This document shows, one piece after another, positions 24,001 through 38,406 of a stretch of 64,000 nt of DNA. Within the stretch, counting starts at the first letter, position 1; every line of letters begins with the position of its first letter. The translations under genes were made by a program, and so were the position numbers. Origin of the DNA: Apostichopus californicus (taxonomy: Eukaryota > Echinodermata > Holothuroidea > Aspidochirotida > Stichopodidae); NCBI GenBank assembly GCA_020650975.1, contig JAIPMN010000818.1, forward strand, positions 62,001 through 126,000, in the 5' to 3' direction. The notes under the pieces were generated by a model. That model was not told the DNA's origin. It made no database searches and worked only from the letters and a program-made list of their open reading frames with translations.

Positions 24001-27000
24001 TCTATTGTTGCATCAGTTATGAGAGATCATATTCTTCTTTCCTTCAGGTTCAAGGGATTCTGGATTTCCTAGGGCACCTGTACCGCCACCTCAACGAGTA
24101 GTCAGGTAAGGAACTAACCAAGTGAACTTTGACCTATTTACATGAAGCTAACATCAAGAAAACATTGGTTTCCACGGAAAAAGGATAGTACAAACTCAAA
24201 TATAAAAACTGAATAATAAAAACTTTATACAGATATGTTTTTATTCTTTCCCATTCCTTCCCTTTGAGGCAAATGTTCCTTTCGGTAACTTTTCCTTTCC
24301 ATACCAAATTTAAGTGCACATCTGTCTACTATGTTAATAAATTCAAGCTGAATGAGATAAAGATTAAAATAACATTTTACAATAACATCAATTTAAATAA
24401 CTTTGCTTTTGTTAGCCAGGTAGCCTTATACAGCAGTTGAATGATATCTGTATCATTGGTAGATTGATTCTAGTATAATTTATTGATAATCCTGTGATTA
24501 GGAAGATAGTGTAAAGTTCCGATCTCCTTTAAACACTGGAAAAGAGCAAAGAAATTGCTGTCTAGAATGGGAATCTCACCAGTGACCTCGGGTTGAAAGC
24601 CCTACCTGCACTCTAACAACTGAGCTATCCAGCCCTTGGAAAGGCATTCCCTGCATAGCCATTTTTTGGCTGGAATTCCGGTTACACTGAACTGTACACA
24701 ATATACTGTGAATTCTGACTTGTGCCCCAACAGCTAATTAAGCATCAAATATGGTATTGAAAGTAGTAGGATGACCTGATGACATCGTGGACCAATGAAT
24801 GTAATGTTCTTCCTGGTGTAATAATGGTTTCTAAGGTGTGAATAATTCATTCTCAAAAAGCTATCTAGAGTACTACATGAACAATACCTTGAGAATGGAA
24901 TCGCCAACCTCGTTGAGGAGTATCTGCTCTTCCCAATGAAAACTTACATATTCTGCCAAAGGAAATATTGTTTCTATAAATGTATTCCTCTTTGGCACTT
25001 CCATCTTCATCAGGCGGCCACTGCCAGAACCAGAGGAAGAAACCGTACCTTCATACGTACAACCAGACACCTACTCAGATGATGAAGACTATTTTGTCAA
25101 GCCCTCTGTTGAACCGCCAGAGTTTATCATACAATTGAACAACATGGACAATAAGAAAGAGGGCAACACGGCACACTTTGCTTGCCGTTTGAAGAATGCA
25201 AAGGATGCGTCAACCAAAGTCAATTGGTTTAAAAATGGAGATCCACTCTTCGTTGGTAAGAATTTTATAGTAGGCCGAAAATTAAAAACAATCTGAAGGA
25301 GGGAGAATTTTGATCAAGGTTCTTCAATTTTTATTCAATATATTAAGTTTTACATAATGTTTATTGAGATTTGAGGATATTCCGCCAAGTTTGGTCACAC
25401 ATAAACAGTTCATGACTTAGATTTGGTCATCTCCAGGAATCACGTTATAGACACTGATTGTTGGGAAGTGTTAAAAATATGCCTTGTTGAAACGTTATGA
25501 ATACATTGTGTAACAGCTAGATGGTCTGATGCACTAATCCTAAAAGAGTCATCTATCGAGGTAAACTTGTAAAAAGACTGCAAAATGCAGATCGGACAGA
25601 GGTGGTAGTTTGGTTATTAAATTGGCCAAATAATATGAAGAAAACAAGTAACGGAGCAAAGCTGACAGAAACGAAAGAAGGAAGATAGTTAGAAGATGAA
25701 AGGATTCCAAGAATTAAACTGAAAAGTAAAATAACAAAAAGACCATTAAAATTGACCTAAATCAATCATAGATTTGTTTATCCAAAAATGTCATTCTTGC
25801 CAAAGAATAAATTTAGTTTATACTTTTTGTATCATTCAAAGGTTGGCAGAGCCTTCAAACTTTATCTTGAACTTTCCTTTCAAACTTTCCTCGCTCAACT
25901 TATTCTCTCCTTTCGTTGTAATATAAAAGGATCCAGAATCAAGACAGCCAATGAGTTTGGCATCTGTACATTAGACATCCGGGGATTATATCCAGAGGAT
26001 AGCGGAACAATCACTTGTCGAGCTACTAACGCCAGTGGCGTAGCAGAAACATCAGGCAGGCTTTCTTGCCAAGGTTAGTCTTACAAACCATATAGAAATG
26101 TTTGAATTTCTATTCGTTTAACGTTGTTCTATTTTCCTTAAGAGAAATGTGTAGCCATACACTAGTGCAATTTGGATTTTTCATTTCTTCGTATCACAAA
26201 TATAACAAGATATTTTATCTTTGAATTTTTCTTTTATTTAGGTATTTTTCAACAACATTTTTCAAACTATTGATGAATTAATGCATTTCTTACAGGCAAG
26301 GCATCTTTAATACTGGAAAGCCAGCTTCCGCCTGAGATGAGAGGCATCGAAAAAACCTTGGAATACGATGAAGCCCTTTTAAGGTTTGTAATTAATGTAT
26401 GATGGTGCTCTGTGATGTGACTCATTAAACAGTAAACAGAAATATTTGTCCAGGAAATACCAAATTCATTGGTGTACCACTGAGAGGAGTCCCTGGCCCA
26501 ACCCTCCCCCTTCCCACTCTCCTCCTTTGTTGATGATCCACCTCTCAGCTCCCAGTCCATTTCATTCATATGGTGACTATCATGTACCAAGTGCTACCCC
26601 ACCACCTTGACTGCATCCCAATTTAGTTCATTCATGTTACTGTCCCTCATGGTCAGTATTATTCGTTTAATCTTCTCTAAGATTTAATCTTCATTTAATC
26701 TTCTCTTAATCTTCTCTCTGGATATCTGGTTTCACATTCTTCTTGTTGCTAAATCACCATCTATGCGAAACATGTGAAACTATATTTTGTTTGTATAGGA
26801 AAGTAAGATGTCGTTATGAAAACTGTTTCATTATCCACAAGAGCTTACAAGGCAGTCCATTTGTGATTCTTACATTGTAGCTGACTGTGATATATTGCCT
26901 TTTGTGTGGCTTGAAGTTAGTTGACACCCACAGCCTTCTTTGTGTGCCCAACCTCTATGTCTGCCCCCAATTTTGACATATTTCTCTAAGTCAAATCCTT

Positions 27001-30000
27001 CCTTTGTATAAGATTTCTTTGATAGAACAGAAACAATCCAAGAAGTCATTGTGATGTTTGCAAAGCTCATAAATATGTAGTATGCTAATTTCAGTGATAA
27101 CATTTTTTTTTATGTGTGTCATAATGATTAATGGCAAGTATTATGAGTTTAACTTGATTATCAAGTTTGACTTAACTGACCAGATATGTGATTTTAGTCC
27201 ATGAATACATGGGATGCCAGTTTCAATGCTAAGGTTTTTGTTGTATTTTTGTGTGTCATAATGAATAATGACAAGTAATGCTTTTAACTAATGAAGTATG
27301 ACTTAATTGACCAGAGATGAGATTCTAGCACATGAATATGTATGAGGATAGTTTGACCAGTAACTAAGGTGTGTTTGCTTGCAATGATTACAAGTATTGC
27401 TTACTTTAACCCTCATCACAGTTTGAATTTGTGAGCTACAGGTGTCATTATAGATCATGCATATTCATGACCCTAATTGGATTGGTAAGTTGTCTTTACA
27501 TATGATAACACACTATGGTTATGTTTCGCATGATCTGGGGTGGCGGCTTAGTTGTCAATATTGTTAATGCATATGTATGAGATTATCAGTGGTATATTGT
27601 ATTTCTGCATATTAATATCATGTATTGCTTTATATTGCTTTCCTATCAGGTTTAGAATTGTGGACCACAAGTTCCATTATTACTCCTGCATATGTATGAA
27701 ATAGTAATATGAGTAATACCAAACATGGTTTCTTTGTAGTAACACTTATTGTTTACTCTTTGCTTCATGAAGGGGTGACTTCGTTGACCAAGGTGATGCC
27801 TTTCCTCAGCCGGAAGCCGAGCCTCCCATTTTTGTAAAGGTTCCTGAGCCTATCAGTGTGCGAGAAGGAGAACCTGCCAGGTTTTCCTGCCGTGTCACTG
27901 GCCATCCCCAGCCCCGGATATTATGGTATAGAGGGGATTCTCTTCTTGTAACAGTAAGTCCTTCAATTGATTCCATCACTTCTTTATCTTATATAACTCA
28001 GTCATATTATTTGACCACAGAGAGCAGAAAATGTATTGATAGATCAAGAGATTTGTCATTATAGATGTGTGAAAATCATTTTGTGTTGTTCAATTATTTT
28101 CAATGATAATATTCAAACGTCAAACCACAGATTTTGAAAACCATTCCAGATGAAAACTTGGAGAGTCAGTTTTTATTTGATCATTGTTGAAAAAATTCCT
28201 TCAAGGACTTGAAATAAGAGTGGCAGTGTTTTGATAATAAGAACTCTTCTCCTCCTTTTTAAATTTTATTTTTTTATTTTTTTATATAATATACCAGTTT
28301 ACTTTCACTTAATTATTCTTGTCTCAGTTTTTTAGACAGTTTTTCTTTATATATAGCTATTTCCAATTGAAACATGCATTAATTGTAAGATGAAATCTCT
28401 GGTTGCACCGGTACTTTTCATACTCTGTTCCTTCACGAATATGAGAATCTATCATTATACTCAAACTTACTTCTCACTTTTACGAGCTGTATCAAATTTT
28501 GTAATATATCTGACATTTGATTTTTCTGTCCATTATTTGTAGACATCACGCATGAAGGTATCCTACGACGGTATTCACACTCTTGACATACCCAAGACAA
28601 GACCTTATGATTCTGGTGTGATCAAGATGGTGGCCCACAATAAAGTAGGCCAAGCTGTCTTTGAAACCTCACTGGATGTCTTACCAAGAGGTGATCAAGG
28701 ACCTCACCTGAAACCAACCAGACCAGGTAATTTGAATATTCATGGCAGAACTTAATATATTTGCATCAACCACTGCCATAAATTGCAAAAAATTCATCTG
28801 TGTTACCTGTTGGCAGCTTGAATGAGTGTACAGCTGAGATTCAATATGAAAAGATAATTGTATGAAACAGTATTCCTTCTTGAAGCACCTTTGATAAGTT
28901 AATCTAGAGAAGTCATACATTTGTTTTGGAATATATTATGTCTGCTTTGCATATGTTGAATATTCATAATTATTATGTCCTTGGTTTAGAATATATATTT
29001 CATCATATTAGCAGCTGTTAGGAAAGGATCAGTTGACTTTCAGCAAGTTAAAATAAATGCACACTCTGTAAGACAATGTTACTGTGAAACACTCTGAAAA
29101 CTTTGTGAGAACTGATCTTGAAACCATTTTCATGAATATACATTAGAGTGGAATAAATCCAAACGCAGAAGAACAGTGATCAACACTACAGGTTTAAAGA
29201 GGTTTGATAATTCAAAAAAAGTTAAACAGATGAAGTTTCTGCATCTTGATGTTATAACATTGAAAAAAAATGCAAAAGTGTCAAAAGGTAAATTTATATT
29301 CAAATCTGTTCATTTTAAAACTTGTAGAAGTTAAAGATCTTTATCAGTTGAAGAAAGAACCTGTCTCAAAAGAACTGCAGTCAGCGTTCTCTGAGAGGAA
29401 ATCTCACTCAACAAGACTGACAACAAATCTGAGGCCACAGCCTAAAGGTACATGCTCTTTACATTACTGACAGAGCATGATACTAACATGAAATAGTACC
29501 CTGTAATACATGATGGATGCATGACTAACACTAAAATGCATGATATGAAATATGCATAATGCTGTGGGAGATCACATGGTGATTGCATGACTAACATCGA
29601 AGGAATAATGTAAATATGTGGATAATAGAGTAGGACAAAACATGAAGGATGCATGACTAAAACTATGAATATGCATAATGCAGTTGGAGAATACATGGCG
29701 ATTGCATGACATACTTGAAAGAAATAATGTGAATATATCTATGGTAAAGTACAACATAACAAGATGGACATGTAACAAGAAGTAAAAGGAATGATTTAGA
29801 ATGGTATCTTAATAGTTGTATGATTTTACCATGTATGAGAATTTGAATTTAAAGAATTTAAAAGTAGTGCAGAGAGAGACCATAGTACATAGTGATGATT
29901 CACTTTGCAATTTTGGGAATTGTGGATGCACAGTAGTATGCAGAGGGTCATAGAAAGGAGCTTTTATAACAAAATGGTTCCCCAGAGGTGATTATTCTTG

Positions 30001-33000
30001 CTGACCTCATCAAACTATGGAGTCTGTCAGTTCATCAAACTATTACCAAATGTCCCATCAATCAATCAATCAATTTATCAATCAATCAATCAAATCAGTC
30101 AGAAATAGTGAATTATACTTTATGTGGGAAAGTTGTGTATTTGGTAGTATAGTGAGTTGATACAAGTGTTATTTTAGACTTTTTTTGGCATTTTAAACAA
30201 CTAACTTTTATTATCTCTTTGTGGCTGCTGGACATAATTCAGAAAAGCATGTAAGTTTTCACACAAATTTAACCAAGTTTGAAAGTGAGGTCTGGTAATT
30301 TTCTTCATGTTGTGATGCTGTTTATTTGCATGGTTTGATTCTGTTTTTATTTTCCCCTCTAATTTTGATGTCAGTGATAACAAGTCATAAAAGATTCAAG
30401 AAAAAGACTCCATCAGAGTGGCTAAAGGTGGGACCACTTGCAAATCGTTGGAATACCTGGACCCCACCACCTCCAAGGAGTACCAAGAAGTGGGACATAG
30501 ATAGTGATAAAAATAGTAATTTAAACAAAGGAAGAGCTTCTCAGAAAGTTGTAACAATAGATAGCAGCCTGACTAAAAACCTTGCATTTGATGATAATCA
30601 GACAGATAAAAAGATTGGTGAACATGAAAATAGTAACACAGAGAGTAACCTCAAAACCAGTGTGAGTCACACTGTTGCATCTCAAGTTGTCAGTACAGAA
30701 CATTCACAAACTCTGTCGGGAAATAAAGACATAAAGAAAATGGATACGGATATTCTTCGGAGAGATAATCATCGTGGAGTAGATGAAACAGAAGAAGAAA
30801 CGCACATAGGAGATGCAGATGGTGAGGATGCCTTGAAGGATGGCAAGTTTGGTAGTGGATACAGACTTGATTCCAAGAGCAAAATTACTTCCAACGATGA
30901 AAATCATACTCTTGAAGACGAGGTTGAAGCAGCAGCCACTTATACCAGAGGTAGCGAGCGAGATGTAAAGCTTACACAATCTGAAAGTTTCCAGGAATTG
31001 AAATCCGAAGGTGGCCAAAGTTTGAAGGATTTGCATGCTGAAAGTGAAAAAGGTTTTGAGAATGTAAAATCTGAAGAGAATGTTGGTGATATGGATGGGA
31101 TCAAAGATGATGAAGATGTCCTCACTTTTGAACTGCAGATAATAGAGGATGGTGATTCGTCATGTGAAGATATATCCATAGGGATGGAAGAACACAACTT
31201 CGTTGCTCCTGGAATGCTGTCGAGCTGTAGCGACACCATCAGTAACACTATTACTGAAACCAATGGTATGGGCACCCCTGTTACAAGACTCAAGGTAACA
31301 TCTGTGAATGAGGAATGCTTGGCTCTAGATGGTGACTCCAAAATTAAAGAGACTGGCGTCGATGGGGTTCGCCTAATCCAGGCAGATGATCACCTAATCC
31401 AGGCCGAAGTGGAAGTGAAGGAAAAGCAATCTGTAAACGATAACACTATGAATTATGAAAACACACTTCCAACAGAAATAAACGAATATTCGGACATTAG
31501 TGTGAAACCTACTTTAGGTGGAGAGGAAATTGATGAAGTCTTTTTAAGTGAGGGGAGTCTTACTTCACATCCTCGTGATGCCAAAGTGGAAAGCACGGAA
31601 GATCCAGAGAAACTAAACATTTCGGCTTTTGTCAATAGTCCGTCTGTGAGTAAAGTTAGAGATACCTCTGGGGTAGAGGATGTCCACAGAGAGGAAATTA
31701 GAACAGATAGTTTAGAGTGTAATAAAGGAAATTGTGCACAATTTTCCTTGTGTACAAATGATGTGGAGTCCAGTTATAGTATTCCTGAGGTTCAGAGCAC
31801 GTCAAATGAAGCAAATAGGAGTAGTGGTGTTTCATATGGACCTGTTCCTGAAATTATTATCACATCTGATCAGTCTGTACCGACACGAGAGGTTGATGAG
31901 GATTTGCCAGAATTTGTAAAACTAAAGGATAGTGAGAAACTATTAGGTGGAAAGGAGACTGAGGATCCCAGTGATGGATTTGGAAAGGGTGGTTTGGAAA
32001 TGGAGAGCAGTAGCATTGTGGATTGTGATAAGGAAGACAAAGGGGTGATTAAAGTCAGTGGTAATGAAGTAATATGTGAGAGGTTAGTACCTGCGGTTGA
32101 TGGAATGTTTAGATCTAACAGTAGTGAGGTCAGGAACGACATGAACATTGAAGACAAAATTGAAGTCACACAAGAGAACGGTTCCCATCTGAGGGATGAG
32201 GACACCATGATTTTGGAACAGGATAGTAAATTGTCCAGCAGTGATGTTACAGATGGAGATGACATTACTGAGGTGAAGCCCAATAATTCTGAGGATTCTG
32301 ATATTAAAGGAAAGATGACGGCTGAAAGATACATTCTGATAACTGAAGACGGAGATTTATTTCAAGATGACAGAATTAGTACTCAAGCTGATCAGGATGC
32401 ATCCTCTGGTGAGGATTCTGAAAGACTGAAACTAGAGATTATCAGAGAATCCATTCCCATGTCTGAGGAGGACTCAATTCAATATGACAAAATGAATGCT
32501 AGGGCATGTCAGGATGACACCACTGGTGACAGTATTGAAGAACAGAAAGAGGAGAGGGCAGAAAGGTACATTCTCATAAGTGATGAGAAAGGTGACATCC
32601 AAGAAGATGACAAAACAAGCAATATGATATCTCAGGATGGAGCAGCAGATGGGGACGAAGATGGGGATACAGTCTTCGTGGACAAGGAGGTTGTTGATAT
32701 TTCCATCAGTAATAACATAGGAGACATATTACAATCTTCCTCCTCATCCTCCTCCTCCTCCTCATCATCATCATCAACATCATCAAACCGCAGTTCTTTG
32801 GATATTAACCTATCTGTAAAATCAGGAGACTTGCTACACGATACTGATGAAGTTTCAGATGAGGAAGCTGTTGCGGAAATCACTGATCCTAATGATAATG
32901 ATGGTAAAAACAGAACTGACCTCAGAGAGTCTGAAGACATTTTGCAAGAAAGTCCAGAGGACTTGTTTTCAAATCTTTGCTCCACAGAAGATGAAAACGG

Positions 33001-36000
33001 TCGGACAGAGTGTAATAGTAACAGATTTGGATCGGCATTTCCCGACGTAGCAGTAAAGAAATGTTTGCTAGATGTTGCTATGGAAACTCAGGCTCAGCAG
33101 GTAGTTGGTAGTGAAGATGATGATGATGATGATATTGTTGAAAGTCTTATAAATGGAAGATTAGATGAATCTGGTCACACAAGGTACCCTGATACTTCGA
33201 TCGAAATGGAGGACAGCAAGTTAGAAACGGGTGAATTACAAGCAGAAGAATTTGAAAGTTCCATTAGTGAAGATAGCGAGAGTATCGTATCAGATGGAGA
33301 ATTGGATGGAATCATTCAAGAGACGGGCATTCCAAAGTTACAATACACAGTTGGTCAGGCAAATCATTCGGGAAGACAGTTTAGTCTGGAACAAAATATC
33401 CAGGATTTTGGCTCTAGTGAACCTGAAGGCATGGATGAAGAAGATGTAGGGGTCACCCAGAGGAAAGAAAAGAGGTTAACTTTTTCCCCCATCCAGGAGG
33501 AATTCATCACTCCTCTACCAAAGAAATCATCCTTCCATCCTAAAAAGCTTGAGTTAACTGCTAAAAATCTGGTTACAGATTCTATCCCTAAATTTTTAAC
33601 CCCTTTGAAAGATTTCTCATGCTGTGAAGGAGAGGAAGCTCTCTTCTACATTGAATTTATCTGGACAGAAAATGTTTCGGTGGAGTGGTACCAAGATGGC
33701 GCCCTTCTCGAAGATTGTAAAGATTATTTGATAACAGTGAACAAGGACTCAAGTACTCTTCTAATTATGGACACGATCGTGGAAGACAGCGGCAAAATTG
33801 ATGTGATCGTCAAGAATAAATTTGGCGAGGCGTCCTCCAGAGCTGAGCTGTCGGTCTCTTTGGAAGGTAGAAAATTCAAGTAGCTGTCGCCATTTTCTTC
33901 TCTGTTTTCTAGTCCAGCTTCCTTCAGCCATTCGACATCTTTGTTGCCATTTTGTTCATTTTGTCTGTGAAGTTTACAGAGTGGTAGATGATTTTAAACT
34001 TTCACATCGGAAAGGTAAAATCTACTTCCAAGACCGTTTCATTTTCCAGTAGGCAGTTACTAATACTAACCTTATCCTTGGATACTACAGGCATCTCTAC
34101 AATGTGTCCAATTGGAACTTGTACCATTTTTTCTTTACCACGTTGTGGAACATTTAGTGAATGACATGTTTTGTCTGTTTCATTTATCAAAGCAAGTTTT
34201 TCATTTGTTTCTTTGTTTATTTCTTGAGAATTTCTTTACTAAATTATTAACAATTATTTTCATTTTGTAGTTCACCTCCGAGTTTTAGATTGTTGTTTGT
34301 GAGTCATTGAAGTAACCCATGCATGCTTTAACTTTGACAGAATTTAGAACTTTAGAAATTCGCTGTTTAGAAATGGAAGAAATGTTAGAAGTAGGAATTG
34401 TTATATAGTTTTACATCATTTTAAATATGTGTTAATTGATAAAAATTGATAAATTATTTTCATGACAATGCATACTTTTTAATAGACTTTTTATTCAGTA
34501 TTTTATGTAGTTTTGGCTTTTGTCTGGATTTTGTAAGTCTACTTTTAAGTAAATTGTAATATATTACTTTAAGTTTGAACTAGAAAAGAACATTAAACCT
34601 TAGGATGAAAAGTGTCTAGTGCTTAACATACTGAGCTAAGTATCCCTACGTTGTTTCAATCCCTGTGTGCCGTTCATTGTTCAACATTTGGATTAGCTTC
34701 CTATTTATTGTTTATATCATCATACTTAAGTTTATTTCAACGATTTTATTTTGAAAACTGGCAACAGAAATGACGTATGAGACCAGACAAAAACAAAACA
34801 TAAAATGGATGGAAAGATCAACTTTTGAAAAGTTTCATTGCTTCAACTTTCTTCCCTAATTCTATAACAAAAATAAATTTAAATTAAAAGTATAAATTGG
34901 GAATATTAAAGCATGATTAGTTTTGGATATATTCATTTCCTTTTTTATCTTGATGCTCTTTTATAATCAAAGAAATGTTATTCAGCTTGCTAACGTGGAA
35001 TATATAAATATGTTTTACATTTTGAGTAACCAATTTCCTTTCGCACAGAGAAACCAAAACAACCGCAGGCACCTCCAAAACCAGTGCAGAATGGCCCTGT
35101 GTTTGTGTACAGTCCCGCATCCCATACTGCTGCGGTTATTGGTGACCCAATGAAACTGACCGCCCAAATCTCCGGTAACCCAAGTCCAAAAGTTCACTGG
35201 ATAAAGGTACACAACAACATTTCACTTCTCATCTTAAATTTTATTTTATTTTTATATTTTATCGTTCTTTTTTCTGAAAGTGTAAATTTTGGAAATGTTT
35301 GAAACAGGATATTAATGGATGACACATACTTAGCACACACAAAAGAAAGTAATCATAAAGGAAAACTGATTTTATGTTTACTCATTTGCATAATTATAAT
35401 TTGTAATTGTGTTCATACCAATGTTTTCTATCCTAAGTTGCAATACTTGACAGTCTATAGAACCAACGGTTTAGCTGTGTTACTAGATCAGCTTGGCTTG
35501 GCAGATATTACTTTCTGGTGTATTAAGTTTGCTGCTTGAGAATTCCAAGATTTTATGATGTTTCTATCATTTAAGGTGGATATTAATTTAATCAGCATAG
35601 ATATAAAAATCACTATTTTCTTTAATCAGATAAGATATTAAAACTTTTTTTTTTGTGAATTCAAAACCAGTCGTAGCATTAAGTGAGATCTGAAGACCCG
35701 TCACTACTTGCGATACTATTCTTGAAATTTTGATATTCAAAGTTGATTATAAATCAATTTTATGTAATATCAATTTTATCATCAATTTTACGTATCAAGG
35801 TGTGGTAACATCAGCAAAATTGATGATAACATCATCAAATTTATGGTAACATCAATTTTATTTCACCCTTTTCACAGGACGGTCACCCAATGGATCCTAG
35901 TAACCGAATCAAGATGTTACAGGACAACGATAATTTCACCCTCCTTGTTGTCGAGGCCCTCCCAGAGGACACCGGAAGTTATCAAATCGATGCAATTAAT

Positions 36001-38371
36001 CCTTCGGGAACTGCGTCACAGACATTTACTATCAGCGTCAAAGGTTAGTTGTTGATCCACTAAATTATCATTCTATAAATCTCTCTTAATCCAAAATTGT
36101 TTTTGTACAATCACTGCCAAACCAAAAATATTTAAGTGTTTGGAGAACGCTTTCAAATTCTCGGCCAGTGCAGTATTGTAATAAATTTCCAGTTTGTAAG
36201 GGAAGTCTGCTCGGAGAATGTTCAGTTACACAGAGTTATGTTGTTTGTGCAAAATTTTAAGTTTGTAAGATACCAATGTCATCTGGTTTTATCTCAGACT
36301 TCCCGCCACAGTATCTGGCCTTTTCTTAACAGACATTCCATTTTATAGTAATCCTTTGGACTTGCCTGTTAATATCCTTTCCAAAATTATGAAGATTCTT
36401 AATGTCCCTCATTTGTGTGTCCAATCCTTTGATTTTTTGCTCAACTATGTTTGTTTCTTGTTACCGTTAGTTTTTTTTTGGTATCTTTTAGGAGGTACAA
36501 CTTTGCCAAAGCAACCAGCCCGAGGACTAGATATGCCAAAGACTGGTGGTACTGCACCACATTTCGAGCATGGCTTGACTGACATTGAAGTTCCAGAAGG
36601 TTGCCCAGTTGAACTGGCTTGTCAAGTGTTTGGAACACCAGGTAAAGATGTTCTTTCTGCATTATTCTACACTATTACCAGCGAACCAAGTTTACTTATA
36701 TCATAAACTTACCACAGTATCAGGTCAAGAAAAGCTGCTGGCATTGATAGTGAAATATTTAGAAGGACTACAAAGAGAAGAAATCTAAAGCAACCCTTTG
36801 CCCCCTGCTTTCAAAATGCAGGGAAAGACAGTATTGGCCAGTATCTGTGCCACCATGGCAACAGTGTGAATATAAATGTCTATACCAGTGTCATGAATTA
36901 GAAACTTGCAATTGGATGCCCACATTGTGAATGAAGTGTTTAATTTGTGGGTTGATAGTTTGGAAATGTTGCAGGCAATTTAGTGTAAGTAGTTCATTTT
37001 TGGTGTCACTACAAAGTCCCTTTAAAGGGTTCTAAAGAGAAACAAGGTCATGTTATGTACACATTTTATGTCTGAGAATCACCAATGACATATTAAATAT
37101 TGATTTCACATGATAACATTTATGAAACTGCAAGAAAGAAACCAAGAGGGTAGGGCACCAGTTTTAGTTACATCTTAAAAGCAACTTTATTTCTTCTTTT
37201 CAAACGTAGCCCCAATATTAATTGGAAAATGATTTTTCAGTATTTATATCTTAAAAACTTTTTTGAAAATTCACAAGTTAATGTCACACTATGCCACATT
37301 CAGCAAGCAGTTAAAGATTGTAGAGGAAATAGAAGAAAGCAAAACAGATTACAAGTCTGATTCATGAATAACAAAAAGAATTAGATGATTATATCATATA
37401 TAATTCTTCACATCTTACCCCTCCCGCCCCCAATTGTTTTTATTCTGTCACAGAACCTGAGATAATTTGGTACTGCAACGGTGCGATCATCAAACCGTCC
37501 CGATACTTCCAGATGAGTTACCAGGACACCATCGCCAGTCTAATCATCAACGAGGTGTTCCCAGAGGATGCCGGCACGTACTCATGTGAGGCTGTCAACG
37601 ACTCCGGGAGTAACATCTCTCACAGCAACCTGAGAGTCCAAGGTGCGTTATCAGAAACGGAGAGTCTCTGATGACTTTGTTGAGAGTTTGATGTGATTTG
37701 TACAATTCGATCATAATTTTGCTGATAAATGATGCATGGAGACATATTCCATCGTCAGTTGTACTGAACATGTAATGGCTTCCAGCGTTGATTGGTAGAC
37801 GTAGGTTGTCGTACTCAAAACAGGGTGAAAGGTAAGGAGAGATGTATAAAAAGGGAAATCGGTTGTAAAACAAGAGAAGCAAGGCAAGTCCTAAATTCTG
37901 CCTTGATGTGATTGCGTTAAAAATAATAACTTTTGAAAATAAAGTTTTTAGCTTCATTTGTGGAAAAGTGTGTTATTGATGCAAAACAAAAATCTGAAAT
38001 GTACTTGATTCCTTTTCCTGAAAAAGAGATTATTATTTTTTTTTGAGACACATGTCCATTGGCATCAAATTGCTACATATTTAATAAGTGTGGGTTAAAT
38101 ATGTACAGATCTAGACTGATGTTATACAAAAGAATAGTGGAAATTCACAGTTCCCAAAAATGTTAGGAAATGTGAATAAATTAATGAATAAAGTGAGTGA
38201 AAGAATGAATGAATGAATGGATGAATGAATGAATGGATGGATGAATGAAATGTGACATGGTTTCTTATTTTCACCAAATCTTACAAGAATGATTTTTGGA
38301 ATCAATCTTCAAGTGCTTTGATCTCTTGTTTATGTTCCAGTGTTTACAAATAGTCAGGGTTTTTTCTTTAA

Positions 38372-38406
<35 letters not shown>

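Larger units (their letters stand above)
20305..25013 (+). other. Introns 13-19
   Basis: Within 20305-21110, 21356-21685, 21900-22480, 23060-23616 and 24106-25013 I see only simple sequence: repeated GGTCG/GGTCA words near 20435-20475 and a purine-rich G/A tract at 22098-22200. Intron 19 also has a tRNA-like relic, listed separately. Confidence 0.45.
25256..27772 (+). other. Introns 20-22
   Basis: 25256-25929 and 26074-26295 show nothing notable. 26384-27772 (1.4 kb) holds an imperfect direct duplication of about 137 bp, listed separately, and is otherwise AT-rich. Confidence 0.45.
27954..30374 (+). other. Introns 23-25
   Basis: 27954-28542 and 28727-29327 are featureless AT-rich introns. 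29448-30374 carries a 132-bp duplication and an ATCA microsatellite (30056-30095). Confidence 0.45.
35207..37453 (+). other. Introns 27-29
   Basis: 35207-35877 contains repeated short words ATCAATTTTA and GGTAACATCA in direct and inverted orientation at 35755-35865, just before exon 28. 36044-36491 and 36642-37453 show nothing notable. Confidence 0.4.

Noticed and set aside
24555-24635. Functional tRNA-Glu gene
   Set aside because: The acceptor stem does not pair and the B-box is degraded.
35755-35865. Regulatory stem-loop before exon 28
   Set aside because: The short ATCAATTTTA/GGTAACATCA words are AT-rich and imperfect; no convincing single stem stands out.
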